A stretch of 64,000 nucleotides of DNA from CAZGUX01 sp964529305. GTDB lineage: Bacteria > Acidobacteriota > Terriglobia > Bryobacterales > Bryobacteraceae. This document shows positions 50,490-59,705 of the stretch, piece after piece. The translations under genes and the position numbers were made by a program. The stretch covers positions 1-64,000 of the forward strand of contig CAZGUX010000128.1 in NCBI GenBank assembly GCA_964529305.1. Direction: 5' to 3'. Every line of letters begins with the position of its first letter. Positions within the stretch are counted from its first letter, which is position 1. The notes under the pieces are model-generated. The model saw only the letters and a list, made by a program, of their open reading frames with translations, had not been told where the DNA came from and ran no database searches.

Positions 50490-51359
50490 ATGGCATTCTG
50501 CACCAACTGCGGTACGCAAATTGGGGAACAGTCTCGATTCTGCCCAGGTTGTGGCGCGCCTGGCGGCGGCGTGGCAAACGTATCGACCTCAATCGCCCAA
50601 TCGCTTTCCGCCGAACCTCTCGACTACTCGGTCGAGGGCGACAACCTCCAAGTGATCCGAATCCGCCTCAAACCCGGTCAGGAGATCTTCGCCGAGGCCG
50701 GCAAGATGGTCTACAAGACGGCCAATGTCCAGTGGGAGACCCGGATGACCGGAGCCAGCATTGGGCAAAAGCTGTGGGGAGCGCTCAAGCGATCGTTCAC
50801 TGGTGAGTCGCTGTTTCTGACGTATTTCAAGGCGGCGACGCCGGGCGAAGTAGGCTTCGCGGGCGATTATCCCGGCAGGGTCCAGGTTTTTGACTTGGCC
50901 CCAGGGCAAACCATTTTCGCTCAGCGAGATGCGTTTGTCGTGGCGCAGAACACGGTTCAACTCAGCGTGGCGCTCGTCAAGAAGTTAGGTGCGGGATTTT
51001 TCGGCGGTGAGGGATTTGTCCTCGAAAAACTCACCGGCCCAGGCGCGGCATTCATCCACGGAGGCGGCGACTTTCTCACCTTCGACCTGAAAAGTGGGGA
51101 GGTACTCCAGGTCGACACTGGGTGTATCGTGGCCTTTGATGAAACCGTGAGCTACGACATCCAGTTTGTGGGCGGAATCAAGACGGCGATCTTTGGCGGC
51201 GAAGGTTTGTTCCTGGCGACCATGACGGGACCGGGCCGGGTTATCGTCCAGAGCATGACGCTCGAAAAGCTTCGACGGGAGTTGTCGGTTGGGCGCTCCG
51301 GCGGGGACGAGCGGAGTGGCCTCCAGGCGCTCGGAGGGCTGCTGGGAAGCGAAGATTAA
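50490..51359 (+). CDS. TIGR00266/AIM24-like protein with N-terminal zinc ribbon
   Basis: 289 residues. Residues 4-24 form a zinc ribbon (CTNCG...FCPGCG). Residues ~45-265 are the AIM24/TIGR00266 beta-helix-like fold: VIRIRLKPGQEIFAEAGKMVY, GALKRSFTGESLFLTYF, GGEGFVLEKLTGPGAAFIHGGG and GGEGLFLATMTGPGRVIVQSM. Function is not well established. Bacterial members are linked to membrane or stress contexts. It stands alone between the tRNA-like gene and the GWxTD gene. Confidence 0.88.
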   Translation: MAFCTNCGTQIGEQSRFCPGCGAPGGGVANVSTSIAQSLSAEPLDYSVEGDNLQVIRIRLKPGQEIFAEAGKMVYKTANVQWETRMTGASIGQKLWGALKRSFTGESLFLTYFKAATPGEVGFAGDYPGRVQVFDLAPGQTIFAQRDAFVVAQNTVQLSVALVKKLGAGFFGGEGFVLEKLTGPGAAFIHGGGDFLTFDLKSGEVLQVDTGCIVAFDETVSYDIQFVGGIKTAIFGGEGLFLATMTGPGRVIVQSMTLEKLRRELSVGRSGGDERSGLQALGGLLGSED

Positions 51360-51443
51360 GCAAACAAAGGACAAAGAGACCAAGTGACGCCACGCTTTTA
51401 GGGAACCAGTCGGCGGCGGGGTACGTCCGTGTAAGGCGCAGCC

Positions 51444-51473
51444 TTGACGCTATTGAAATAAGGGCCCTACAAT
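51444..51473 (+). promoter_or_regulatory. Sigma-70-type promoter for GWxTD gene
   Basis: -35 TTGACG (51444-51449), 18-base spacer, -10 TACAAT (51468-51473). Transcription would start near 51480, about 19 bases before the ATG at 51499. This is the best housekeeping-type promoter visible in the window. Confidence 0.65.
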
Positions 51474-51498
51474 TAGTAGTGTCCAGAAAGTGCCGGCT

Positions 51499-53181
51499 AT
51501 GACCACCCTACGGTTTTGGATTCCGTGCCTGACGTTTAGCCTCCTGCCGCTTGCCTACCCCGTTCTTGGACAGAAGCAGAACAAGTCGTCCGAGGCCGCG
51601 CCTCCTCGCGAGACCGTAGCCCGGCCGATGTCCGAGAAGGAACGGCGGAAGCGCGAGGAGAAACTACGCAAGGAGTTGGAGACCCCGTTCCGCAAATGGC
51701 TGAACGAGGATGTCACCTACATCATTACGGATGAGGAACGCCAGGCGTGGAAGCGGCTGGCGACCGATGAAGAGCGCGAGCAGTTCATCGAACAGTTCTG
51801 GCTGCGCCGCGACCCGACCCCGGACTCGGTCGAGAACGAGTACAAAGAGGAGCATTACCGCCGCATCGCGTACGCCAACGAGCGGTACGCTTCGGGCATT
51901 CCCGGGTGGAAAGCGGATCGCGGCCGGATCTACATCACGTTCGGCCCGCCCGACGAGATTGAGTCGCATCCTTCGGGCGGAACCTACGAGCGTCCGTTTG
52001 AAGAAGGCGGCGGTACCACGTCCACCTTCCCGTTCGAGAAGTGGCGCTACCGGTGGATCGAAGGAATCGGATCGGACATCAACATCGAGTTCGTCGACCC
52101 GACGATGACCGGCGAATACCGGATGACGATGGACCCATCGGAGAAGGATGCCCTGCTGATGGTTCCCAACGCCGGCCTCACCCTGTCGGAGCAGATGGGC
52201 CTGTCCTCGAAAACCGACCGCTTCACCCGCACCGATGGCACCCGGTTGGGGAATCCGATCGGCGGCCAGCCAATGCGCATGAACCAGTTCGAGCGGCTAC
52301 AGCAGTTCGCGTTGCTGCAGAAACCACCCCAGGTGAAGTTCAAGGACCTCGAAGCGCAGGTCAACTCCACGATCAAGTTCAATATTCTGCCCGTTCAGGT
52401 GCGCGCCGACTTCTTCCCGGTGACCGAGTCGTCGGTCTTGACGAACGTTACGATTCAGTTGGAAAACAAAGACCTGCAATTCCAGTCGAAGGAAGGGGTC
52501 CAAAAGGCGGTTGTCAACATGTACGCCCGGGTCAGTTCGATGGCCCGGAGAGTGGTGACGTATTTCGAGGATACGGTGACGGTGGATGCACCGGAATCGA
52601 TGCTGGCCCAGGTCAGCAAGAAGCAGTCGATTTACCAGAAATCCATTCCGCTCGCCCCGGGAACCTACCGCCTCAATGTCGTGGTAAAGGACTTGGTCGG
52701 CGGCAACATGAACAACTACGAGTTGGCGTTGCACGTGCCTCGAATCGATCCCGACAAGTTGATGGGCAGTTCGGTGGTGCTGGCCGACCTGATCGAAAAG
52801 GTTCCGACGCGCAGCATCGGGACCGGACAGTTCGTGATCGGAACCACCAAGGTCCGGCCGCGGGTGACCGAGTCGTTCAACCAGAACGAGAAGATGGGCA
52901 TCTATTACAAGGTCTACAACCTGATGCCGGACGAGAAGACCAAGAAGCCGAACGGCAGCATCGAATACGAAGTGATGCGCAACGGCTCGAACGAGAAGAT
53001 CTTCGAGTTTACCGAAGAGATTGCCTCGATCCCGAATGTCTCGACGCAGCAGGTGACAGTGGAGAAGTTGCTGCCGCTCGCCTCGTTGCAGCCGGGCCAG
53101 TACACATTGAAGATGAAGGTGACCGACCGGGTGTCGAACCAGACCTTGACTCCCTCGGCCATGTTTACGGTGAAGCCTTAA
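51499..53181 (+). CDS. GWxTD domain protein
   Basis: 560 residues. ATG at 51499 with GAAAG at suitable spacing; an in-frame GTG lies at 51490. Signal peptide to PVLGQ. Residues ~20-60 are charged helix. The GWxTD domain (~60-210) has TDEERQAWKRLATDEEREQFIEQFW, YASGIPGWKADRGRIYITFGPPDEI and WRYRWIEGIG. The remainder (~260-560) is beta-rich with Ig-like repeats. These proteins are common in Acidobacteria; the role is unknown, probably envelope-associated. The downstream outer membrane protein gene starts 29 bases on, likely cotranscribed. Confidence 0.9.
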   Translation: MTTLRFWIPCLTFSLLPLAYPVLGQKQNKSSEAAPPRETVARPMSEKERRKREEKLRKELETPFRKWLNEDVTYIITDEERQAWKRLATDEEREQFIEQFWLRRDPTPDSVENEYKEEHYRRIAYANERYASGIPGWKADRGRIYITFGPPDEIESHPSGGTYERPFEEGGGTTSTFPFEKWRYRWIEGIGSDINIEFVDPTMTGEYRMTMDPSEKDALLMVPNAGLTLSEQMGLSSKTDRFTRTDGTRLGNPIGGQPMRMNQFERLQQFALLQKPPQVKFKDLEAQVNSTIKFNILPVQVRADFFPVTESSVLTNVTIQLENKDLQFQSKEGVQKAVVNMYARVSSMARRVVTYFEDTVTVDAPESMLAQVSKKQSIYQKSIPLAPGTYRLNVVVKDLVGGNMNNYELALHVPRIDPDKLMGSSVVLADLIEKVPTRSIGTGQFVIGTTKVRPRVTESFNQNEKMGIYYKVYNLMPDEKTKKPNGSIEYEVMRNGSNEKIFEFTEEIASIPNVSTQQVTVEKLLPLASLQPGQYTLKMKVTDRVSNQTLTPSAMFTVKP

Positions 53182-53210
53182 GCTATAGTGGAGTAGTCGA
53201 AGATCCGGTC

Positions 53211-55028
53211 ATGACGAGACATTCTCCGTGGCGGAACGGCTCCGGGTGGAAAGCGGCCCGAACGTTCGCCGCCGGCCTGTTTGTGGCCGGTCTCCTGGGA
53301 AGTCCTGCCGCCGAATCGGCGCCTTTGAGCAAACTGACAGGCGCCATTCTTGGGGTGGTCACGGATCTGCACGGCGCGCCGCAGATGGGCGCGAGCGTGC
53401 TGTTGTATGACCGCTACGAGAAGCTGAAACACAAGGTCCTCACGGACGAGCGAGGCGGTTTCCGCTTCGCCAATCTGACCGCCGGCTCTTACTCGGTTCG
53501 GGTTTCGTTTGCCAGTTTCATGCCGGCCATTCGGGATGCAATCCTCGTGACCGCGGGCGGCCGCAGCGTGCTTAGCATTACCCTCGCGTCGGTGTTGAGT
53601 TCGGTGGAGTTGAGCTACGGCGGCGGGCAACCGCGCTCGCTGATGACCGACGAGTGGAAGTGGGTTCTGAGAACCGCCAACGCCGCCCGGCCGGTTCTGC
53701 GGTTCACTCCCGGTATTCAGGGCCCGATGACGAACCACCACAGCGGCGTCTTCTCGGGAACACAAGGCATCGTGAAGGTGTCGGCGGGAGACGGCGGCCT
53801 GGTTTCGAGTTTCGGCAACGAGTCCGATCTGGGCACCGCCTTCGCTTTGGCAACCTCGCTGTTTGGCAGCAATCAGGTGCAAGTCAGCGGTAACGTCGGC
53901 TACGCAGCCCAGTCGGGACTGCCGTCCGCCGGTTTTCGGACCACCTTCAGCCGGAACGCGCACGGCGCGATGAGCCCGGAAGTCTCGCTGACCATGCGCC
54001 AGTTGTACATGCCCGCGCGCGTGGGCGCGAGTCTGGTATCCAACGTTGGGGTGCCGACGCTTCGATCCCTGTCCCTGAGCGTCGATGACAGCATGCGGTT
54101 GGCGGAGAATATCCGGTTGGATTACGGCTTTTCCATGGATTCCGTCACCTTCTTCGACCGGCTGAACTACATGAGCCCGTATGCCAAGGTGACCTACGAC
54201 GTCTCGAAAGACGAGGCGTTCGAGATCGCCTACACCAATGGCGTTCCTCGTTCGGACGTGATGACGGGCGAAGTGCTGAATGCTTCCCTGCAGTCCGAGA
54301 TCAACGCACTGTCGGTGTTTCCGCGCATCTCCCTCCGCGAGGGACGTGCCCGCGTCCAGCGGGCCGAGAACTACGAAATCGGGTACCGGAGAAACGAGCA
54401 CAGCCGCACCTATCGCGCCTCCGTGTTCCGCGAGCGAACGGTGAACACCGGTCTGTCCGCCATCGGCGGCACGGAGTTCATGACCTCGGGCGACCTGCTT
54501 CCCGATCTGTTCAGCAACGCGACCGTGTTCAACGCCGGGACCTATATGAGTCTTGGCTATCTGGTGGCGGCCACTCAGAGGTTTGGTGAGTATCTGGAAG
54601 TGACCGGCATGTACGGGTCGGGCGGCGCGTTGGTGGCGGAGCGGGACACGGGTGACATTGCGTCGGCCCAGGAGTTGCGGTCGATGATCAAGCAAGGCCG
54701 ACGGCAACAGGCCACCGCGCAGATTGCGGCCAGGATTCCTACGGCCGGGACGCACGTGGTCGCGAGCTATCAGTGGTCCGACCGGCGGGCGGCCACGCCG
54801 ACGCATTACTTCGTGACGCAGCGCATGCGGTCGGAACCGGGGCTGAACGTCTACGTCCGGCAGCCGATTCCCAGCGGGACGGTGTTTCCGGTGCGGATGG
54901 AGGTGACGGCTGACCTGCGCAATCTGTTGCAGCAGGGATATCTTCCGTTCGAATTCGCCAACGGAAGCCGGGTCGTCCTGATGAACACGCCGCGAACGCT
55001 TCGCGGCGGGCTCAGTTTCATCTTCTAG
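53211..55028 (+). CDS. Outer membrane beta-barrel protein with carboxypeptidase-regulatory-like N-terminal domain
   Basis: 605 residues from the ATG at 53211. Signal peptide (TFAAGLFVAGLLGSPAAES). Residues ~40-125 are a CarboxypepD_reg-like sandwich (GAILGVVTDLHGAPQMGASVLL, FRFANLTAGSYSVRVSFASF). Then ~470 residues of alternating strands end with GGLSFIF, the terminal Phe of outer membrane proteins. No TonB plug is evident, so it is smaller than the 1084-residue receptor at the window start. It probably acts with the GWxTD protein at the envelope. It overlaps the convergent aroE-like gene by 4 bases. Confidence 0.82.
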   Translation: MTRHSPWRNGSGWKAARTFAAGLFVAGLLGSPAAESAPLSKLTGAILGVVTDLHGAPQMGASVLLYDRYEKLKHKVLTDERGGFRFANLTAGSYSVRVSFASFMPAIRDAILVTAGGRSVLSITLASVLSSVELSYGGGQPRSLMTDEWKWVLRTANAARPVLRFTPGIQGPMTNHHSGVFSGTQGIVKVSAGDGGLVSSFGNESDLGTAFALATSLFGSNQVQVSGNVGYAAQSGLPSAGFRTTFSRNAHGAMSPEVSLTMRQLYMPARVGASLVSNVGVPTLRSLSLSVDDSMRLAENIRLDYGFSMDSVTFFDRLNYMSPYAKVTYDVSKDEAFEIAYTNGVPRSDVMTGEVLNASLQSEINALSVFPRISLREGRARVQRAENYEIGYRRNEHSRTYRASVFRERTVNTGLSAIGGTEFMTSGDLLPDLFSNATVFNAGTYMSLGYLVAATQRFGEYLEVTGMYGSGGALVAERDTGDIASAQELRSMIKQGRRQQATAQIAARIPTAGTHVVASYQWSDRRAATPTHYFVTQRMRSEPGLNVYVRQPIPSGTVFPVRMEVTADLRNLLQQGYLPFEFANGSRVVLMNTPRTLRGGLSFIF

Positions 55029-55891
55029 CCGGCGGCCACTCCCAACGCCTTGCGCAAGGCGTCTTTCATCGCGGCTTCCGGAGCCCTGACCCCGGTCCAT
55101 AGCTCGAAGCCGATCACGCCCTGATACACCAGCATCGAGAGTCCGTCCAGCGTGCGCATACCCAAGGCCCGCGCTGCGGCCAGCAGGCGCGTCTCGGGCG
55201 GGTTGAACACCGCGTCGCAGACGAGCAGGCCGGGGTCCGCGGAGTGCAAGTCCACCTCCGGCATTGCCCCCACATCCGGAAAAAGCCCGATGGAGGTGGC
55301 GTTCACCAGCACCTCCACGCCCGCCGGCACGACGAACGTTCCCTTCCACGGTGAGAACCGGACGGGACCGCCTGTGCTCGATTGCAGGCTGGCCACCATC
55401 GAAGCGCCCCTCTCGACGCCGCGGTTGATCACGAGCACATCCGCGGCGCCCGCCAGAATCAACTCCGTGGTAATCGCCCGCGCCGCCCCTCCGGCCCCCA
55501 GCACCACAATCCGCTTGCCCGCGGGGTCCAGACCCGCATCCTGGCGTAATCCCCGCAGGAACCCCTTGCCGTCGGTGTTCTCCCCAATCAGGCGATCGCC
55601 TTCCCGACGGACGGTGTTCACCGCCCCGATCACGCGCGCTTCCGGAGCCAGGCCATCGAGGTGCTCGATCACCGCCACTTTGTGCGGAATCGTGAGATTG
55701 ATGCCTCGCATTCCAAACGCCCGCACGCCCCGCATCGCCTCCGCAAGCAATCCCGGCGCCACCTCGATGGTCAGATAGCGCCAGTTCAGTCCCGCCGCGG
55801 CAAAGCCTGCTTCCTGCATCACCCCTGTGGGATTCTCGGCCACGGGACAGCCCAATACGCCGACCAGTTCCGCCTTGTAATTCGCCGCCAT
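55025..55891 (-). CDS. aroE: Shikimate dehydrogenase-like protein
   Basis: 288 residues, the usual AroE length. Catalytic lysine in TIPHKVAVIEH and aspartate in GENTDGKGFLRGL are present. The NADP-binding region reads VVLGAGGAARAITTELILAGA with INRG after the second strand. The shikimate-binding Ser-x-Ser near the N-terminus (AHSKSP in E. coli) is replaced by AENPTG (N20, T22). It could therefore be a true AroE variant of this lineage or a paralogue for another cyclohexane acid such as quinate. No other aro gene is adjacent. Confidence 0.85.
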   Translation of the reverse strand: MAANYKAELVGVLGCPVAENPTGVMQEAGFAAAGLNWRYLTIEVAPGLLAEAMRGVRAFGMRGINLTIPHKVAVIEHLDGLAPEARVIGAVNTVRREGDRLIGENTDGKGFLRGLRQDAGLDPAGKRIVVLGAGGAARAITTELILAGAADVLVINRGVERGASMVASLQSSTGGPVRFSPWKGTFVVPAGVEVLVNATSIGLFPDVGAMPEVDLHSADPGLLVCDAVFNPPETRLLAAARALGMRTLDGLSMLVYQGVIGFELWTGVRAPEAAMKDALRKALGVAAG

Positions 55892-55942
55892 GGAACCGCC
55901 ATCATACCGCGGCGGTGAGAACTTCCGGCGGCCGCGACACTA

Positions 55943-57778
55943 TTGTTTTTGGATGGGAATTTTACCTCGCTCGCCGGCTGTTTCGACCTGTGGCTGGACC
56001 GTGCAACCGCCCCCTTCGCGTGCTGGGTGCTGTTGAATACTCTCGACGATCTCCTCATCGATGTCGCGTGGCTCGTCTGCTGGCTGCGGGAGAACCTGCT
56101 GGGACGGCCGTATGTCCCTTATCCCTATGCCAGTTCGCTCAATCGCGCACCCGCCCGGCGGATCGCGATCCTGGTGCCCCTGTGGCGGGAGCACCAGGTC
56201 ATCCAGGGCATGATCGAGCACAACATCGCGGCCCTTCGCTATTCCTTCTACGAGATCTTCATCGGCGCCTACCCCAACGACACCCGGACCGTCGAGGCCG
56301 TACGCGGCCTCGAGCGGCGGTTTCCCCAGGTTCACCTGGCGTTGTGCCCTCATGACGGCCCCACCTCGAAGGCCGACAATCTCAACTCCATCTACGACGC
56401 GCTGACGCGCTATGAGCGCGAGCACCCGGGGCGCCCGTTCGACCTCGTGATGACGCACGACGCCGAAGACCTGCTGCACCCGGAGTCGCTCCGCTGGGTC
56501 AACTACTATTCGCAGTACTGCGAAATGGTGCAGATTCCGGTGCTCCCGCTACCGACTCCCTGGTGGCACTTGATCCACGGTGTGTACTGCGACGAGTTCG
56601 CCGAATACCAGAGCAAGGAACTGCAGGCGCGGCAGGCGCTGGGCGGCTTCCTCCCGTCCTGTGGAGTCGGCACGGCGTTTTCGCGGGCCGTGGTCGAGCG
56701 CATCCGCCGGACCGGCAAGTCGTTCTTTGAACCGCGCAGCTTGACCGAAGACTACGAGAACGGCTTTCGCGTATGGCGGCTAGGCGGCCGTCAGATCTTT
56801 GTGCCCATCTGGAAGCTGCACGGAGCGCCCGTTGCCACGCGCGAATACTTCCCGCGCGCGTTCCGGCAGGCGGTTCGCCAGCGCACGCGCTGGATCACCG
56901 GGATCTCGCTCCAATCCTGGGAACTGCACGGGTGGGCGGACACGGTCGCGCAGTTGTACTGGTTCTGGCGCGATCGCAAGGGCCTGATCGCCAGCCTGCT
57001 GGGTCCTTTCTCGATGGCGCTGTTCGGTCACGCCCTCTGGAAATGGTGTTGTTCATCGGCCGGATGGCAGTGGCCTCCGCGGGACGGCGGGTCGTGGATG
57101 CTGGCGGTCTTTGCGCTCGCAATTCCGGTGCAACTGGCCCACCTGTCGATGCGCATCCTCTTTGTCGCCAGGATCTACGGCCTCGCCTTCGGATTAGCCG
57201 CCCCGCTGCGCTTGCCGGTCGGAGCGGTGATCAATTTTCTGGCCACGGCCGCCGCGGCCGGCCACTACGCCAAAGCGCGGCTGCTGCAGCGTCCGCTCGA
57301 GTGGCTCAAGACGGAACACTCGTATCCGGGCCGGGCGGCGCTGGCGGAGCACAAGCGCAAACTCGGCGAGATTCTGGTCGACTGGGGATTCCTCCGTCCC
57401 CAGGACCTGGAAACCGCGCTCCTCTCGCGTCCGTATCATCTTCGACTGGGAGAGCACCTGGTGACGTTGGGCTACGTCACCGAGTCGCAACTCTATCGGG
57501 CCTTGAGCCACCAGCAGGGCATTCCGGTGGAGCGCGTGCCGCGCTCGGTGATCTCCGTGCCCGTCACCCGAAGCCTGCCCCACGACCTCTCCCGCAAATG
57601 GCGGGTATTGCCCTTTCAGGTGGAAGGTGGGCAATTGTGCCTGGCCGGGCCGGAGTTGCCCAACGATCGCATGCGGGAAGAACTCGGGCGGCACAGTTCC
57701 CTGAATCTGCACTTCCACTGGATCATGCCCACCGACTACGACGCGCTGCGCCGCGAGTTTCTGCCCGATCCGGTGTAG
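55943..57778 (+). CDS. NfrB-like inner membrane glycosyltransferase with C-terminal MshEN domain
   Basis: 611 residues from a TTG at 55943; the start is uncertain because no ribosome site is clear. An N-terminal membrane helix precedes a GT2-type catalytic domain (~70-330) with LVPLWREHQVIQGMI, VMTHDAEDLLHPESL (DxE/DxD area) and the RQRTRWITG motif (QxxRW type). Several membrane helices follow (~345-450). Residues ~475-600 are an MshEN domain (LGEILVDWGFLRPQDLETAL; LRLGEHLVTLGYVTESQLYRAL). The layout matches E. coli NfrB, whose MshEN part is reported to bind c-di-GMP and to switch on exopolysaccharide synthesis. c-di-GMP control is likely here too. Confidence 0.88.
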   Translation: MFLDGNFTSLAGCFDLWLDRATAPFACWVLLNTLDDLLIDVAWLVCWLRENLLGRPYVPYPYASSLNRAPARRIAILVPLWREHQVIQGMIEHNIAALRYSFYEIFIGAYPNDTRTVEAVRGLERRFPQVHLALCPHDGPTSKADNLNSIYDALTRYEREHPGRPFDLVMTHDAEDLLHPESLRWVNYYSQYCEMVQIPVLPLPTPWWHLIHGVYCDEFAEYQSKELQARQALGGFLPSCGVGTAFSRAVVERIRRTGKSFFEPRSLTEDYENGFRVWRLGGRQIFVPIWKLHGAPVATREYFPRAFRQAVRQRTRWITGISLQSWELHGWADTVAQLYWFWRDRKGLIASLLGPFSMALFGHALWKWCCSSAGWQWPPRDGGSWMLAVFALAIPVQLAHLSMRILFVARIYGLAFGLAAPLRLPVGAVINFLATAAAAGHYAKARLLQRPLEWLKTEHSYPGRAALAEHKRKLGEILVDWGFLRPQDLETALLSRPYHLRLGEHLVTLGYVTESQLYRALSHQQGIPVERVPRSVISVPVTRSLPHDLSRKWRVLPFQVEGGQLCLAGPELPNDRMREELGRHSSLNLHFHWIMPTDYDALRREFLPDPV

Positions 57779-58151
57779 GCCTTCGGCGGAAGATGGCTCC
57801 GAACCGCGGATGTGCCCGCGGGCTCTCGGAGCCGCGACCGCAAAGGGAGTCCCCGTGGGCCTGCGGCCCACCAAAACGAATCAAGAACGCGTCGCAGCCC
57901 CGACGGTAAGGGAGGGGGTTGCCATGTTCTTCAATGGAGCGGTGGCTCCTCACCGGCCAACATGCATCGCCACCGCTCGCTGACGCTCGCGGCTCAGAAG
58001 GCTTCATGGCGGCGATCGGCCGCCGGTCTTTCACTGCCTCTAAACCCGCGGGTGCCGTGGAGGCGGATGTGAATTCGGGCCCTGTGTAATCCGCGGGTTC
58101 ACACCCGCGGGTCGGAGAGATGATGCGCCTCGGCTGCTGGCAAACCTGGAA
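57779..58151. repeat. Intergenic repeat cluster (three palindromic units)
   Basis: 373 bases between convergent genes. The units are: GCTCCGAACCGCGGATGTGC + CCGCGGGCTCTCGGAGC (57796-57832), a TCAAGAACGCGTCGC segment (57881-57895) also found at 62902-62916, and AATCCGCGGGTTCACACCCG + CGGGTCGGAG (58088-58115). No gene is visible. The outer units belong to the GAACCGCGGGCGT family. Confidence 0.6.
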
Positions 58152-59591
58152 TCAATCCTCGCTGCGCCGCCGGGGAAAACCGAAGCGGTACAAAGCGTCG
58201 TTGGTGCGCACGTAAAGGTCCCCCGCCGAGAGCGCGGGCGTGGCGAAGCACCCTTCGCCCAAATCGTTGGTCGCGATCACTTCCCACTCGCGTCCTGCCT
58301 TCAGGACCGTGATCTTGCCTTCTTCGCTCGGCAGGTAGACTTTGCCTTCGGCCGCCACCGGCGACGAGGAGTAGCCGCCCAAGGCGCCCGTCAGGCGTCC
58401 CGTCTTCGCCACTTTCCCTTCGGCTGCGTCGAACGACGTCAACACACCGCCTCCCTTCACCAGGTACAAGACCCCTTCATAGATCAAGGGCGACGGAACC
58501 ACGCCGACAAAGCTCTTCTCGTACCGCCACAGTTCGCGGCTGGGATCGGGAGCTTTCGCGGCTTCACGCCCGGCGCCGTCGACGCGAATCGCCAGCAGAC
58601 TCGACGGGGCCAACGACATTCGCTGGCGCTGCTCCCATTTTTCGGCCGTGACAAACCCATCCTTGTTGCCAACAAACCTCCCGATCCCGGTCAGGTACGC
58701 GTTGCCGGAGTATTCTTCGGGCGACAGCCGGCCATCGTGGTTCTTGTCGTATTTCTCCAATTGCCCGGCGAAGGGATTCACCGAGTCATAACCGTAGCCG
58801 AACGTGTACAGGGTGTCATGGTCCAGGGTGGGGCTGGCCACGATGGAAGGGCTCAGATTCGTGCGGCTCCACAGCCGGCTTCCATTGTCGACCCGATGCG
58901 CGCCCAACTGGCCCCGGCTCGCGGTGAGCACGACCGGCGGAGAACCGGAAGGATGATACAGCAGCGGCGTCGCCCAGCCTTCCATCTCTTCCCGCGAAGT
59001 TCTCCATCGCGTTTCGCCGTTGCGCGCATCGAACGCCGCGATAAACGAGTCGACCATCTGGTCGAGGACGAGGATGACGTGACCTCCTGCCAGGATCGGC
59101 GAGGCGGAGTGGCCCATGGAGTTCGAAAACGGGCCAAGGGGCGTCGTCCAGCGGACCGTTCCAGAGGCGTCGTAGGAGATGAGCCCGTAGTCCGCGAAGA
59201 AAGAGTAGACGTTCTCTCCGTCGGTGACCGGCGTGATGGCCGCCGCGTGATTGAGGTTGTTGGCCGACTCGGCGCGCGGCCGAGGGACCGAACGCTCCCA
59301 CAGCAGGCTCCCGGATTCGCGGTCGAAGCACTGAGTGAAGAGTTTGCCTTCATCAAGGGCCGTGAGGAAGATGTGGCGGCGGGTGAGCACCGGCGACGAC
59401 TTCCCGGGCCGCACGGGCGTCCTCCAGCGGACATTCGTGGTCTTGCTGAACTCGGCGGGAAATCCGGTGTCTCTGGACACCCCCGAGCCATTCGGCCCCC
59501 GGAACCGCGTCCATTCTTCCGCTCTCGCGGCGAACCCGATCAGGACTAAGACCACCGGCAACCACGTCGTCACACCGGGCAAGTATAACAT
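58152..59591 (-). CDS. PQQ-propeller (BamB-like) exported protein with EF-hand insertion
   Basis: 479 residues; start ATG at 59591, or the in-frame GTG at 59573 that gives a cleaner signal peptide (TTWLPVVLVLIGFAARA). Propeller blades show the motifs RFRGPNGSGVSRDTGF, FDRESGSLLWERSV, FDARNGETRWRTS and YHPSGSPPVVL. Residues ~280-320 contain an EF-hand-like calcium loop (YDKNHDGRLSPEEYSG) and a second, weaker one (NKDGFVTAEKWEQ). It probably binds a ligand or cofactor in the periplasm. Activity is not readable. It is divergent from the beta-propeller glycosidase-like gene. Confidence 0.85.
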   Translation of the reverse strand: MLYLPGVTTWLPVVLVLIGFAARAEEWTRFRGPNGSGVSRDTGFPAEFSKTTNVRWRTPVRPGKSSPVLTRRHIFLTALDEGKLFTQCFDRESGSLLWERSVPRPRAESANNLNHAAAITPVTDGENVYSFFADYGLISYDASGTVRWTTPLGPFSNSMGHSASPILAGGHVILVLDQMVDSFIAAFDARNGETRWRTSREEMEGWATPLLYHPSGSPPVVLTASRGQLGAHRVDNGSRLWSRTNLSPSIVASPTLDHDTLYTFGYGYDSVNPFAGQLEKYDKNHDGRLSPEEYSGNAYLTGIGRFVGNKDGFVTAEKWEQRQRMSLAPSSLLAIRVDGAGREAAKAPDPSRELWRYEKSFVGVVPSPLIYEGVLYLVKGGGVLTSFDAAEGKVAKTGRLTGALGGYSSSPVAAEGKVYLPSEEGKITVLKAGREWEVIATNDLGEGCFATPALSAGDLYVRTNDALYRFGFPRRRSED

Positions 59592-59705
59592 TCGGAGGAA
59601 TCGGCGGATCCCATGCCGGCGCCGGCCATGGTTGCCGGACCGATCGGACCTCCGGTTGGACGGCCGCCAGGCAATGAGGAGTCAAATCTGAGAAGCTGGA
59701 AGGCT

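Noticed and set aside
52041..53210. Upstream in-frame extension of the outer membrane protein gene
   Set aside because: It overlaps the GWxTD gene in another frame. The ATG at 53211 opens a proper signal peptide.
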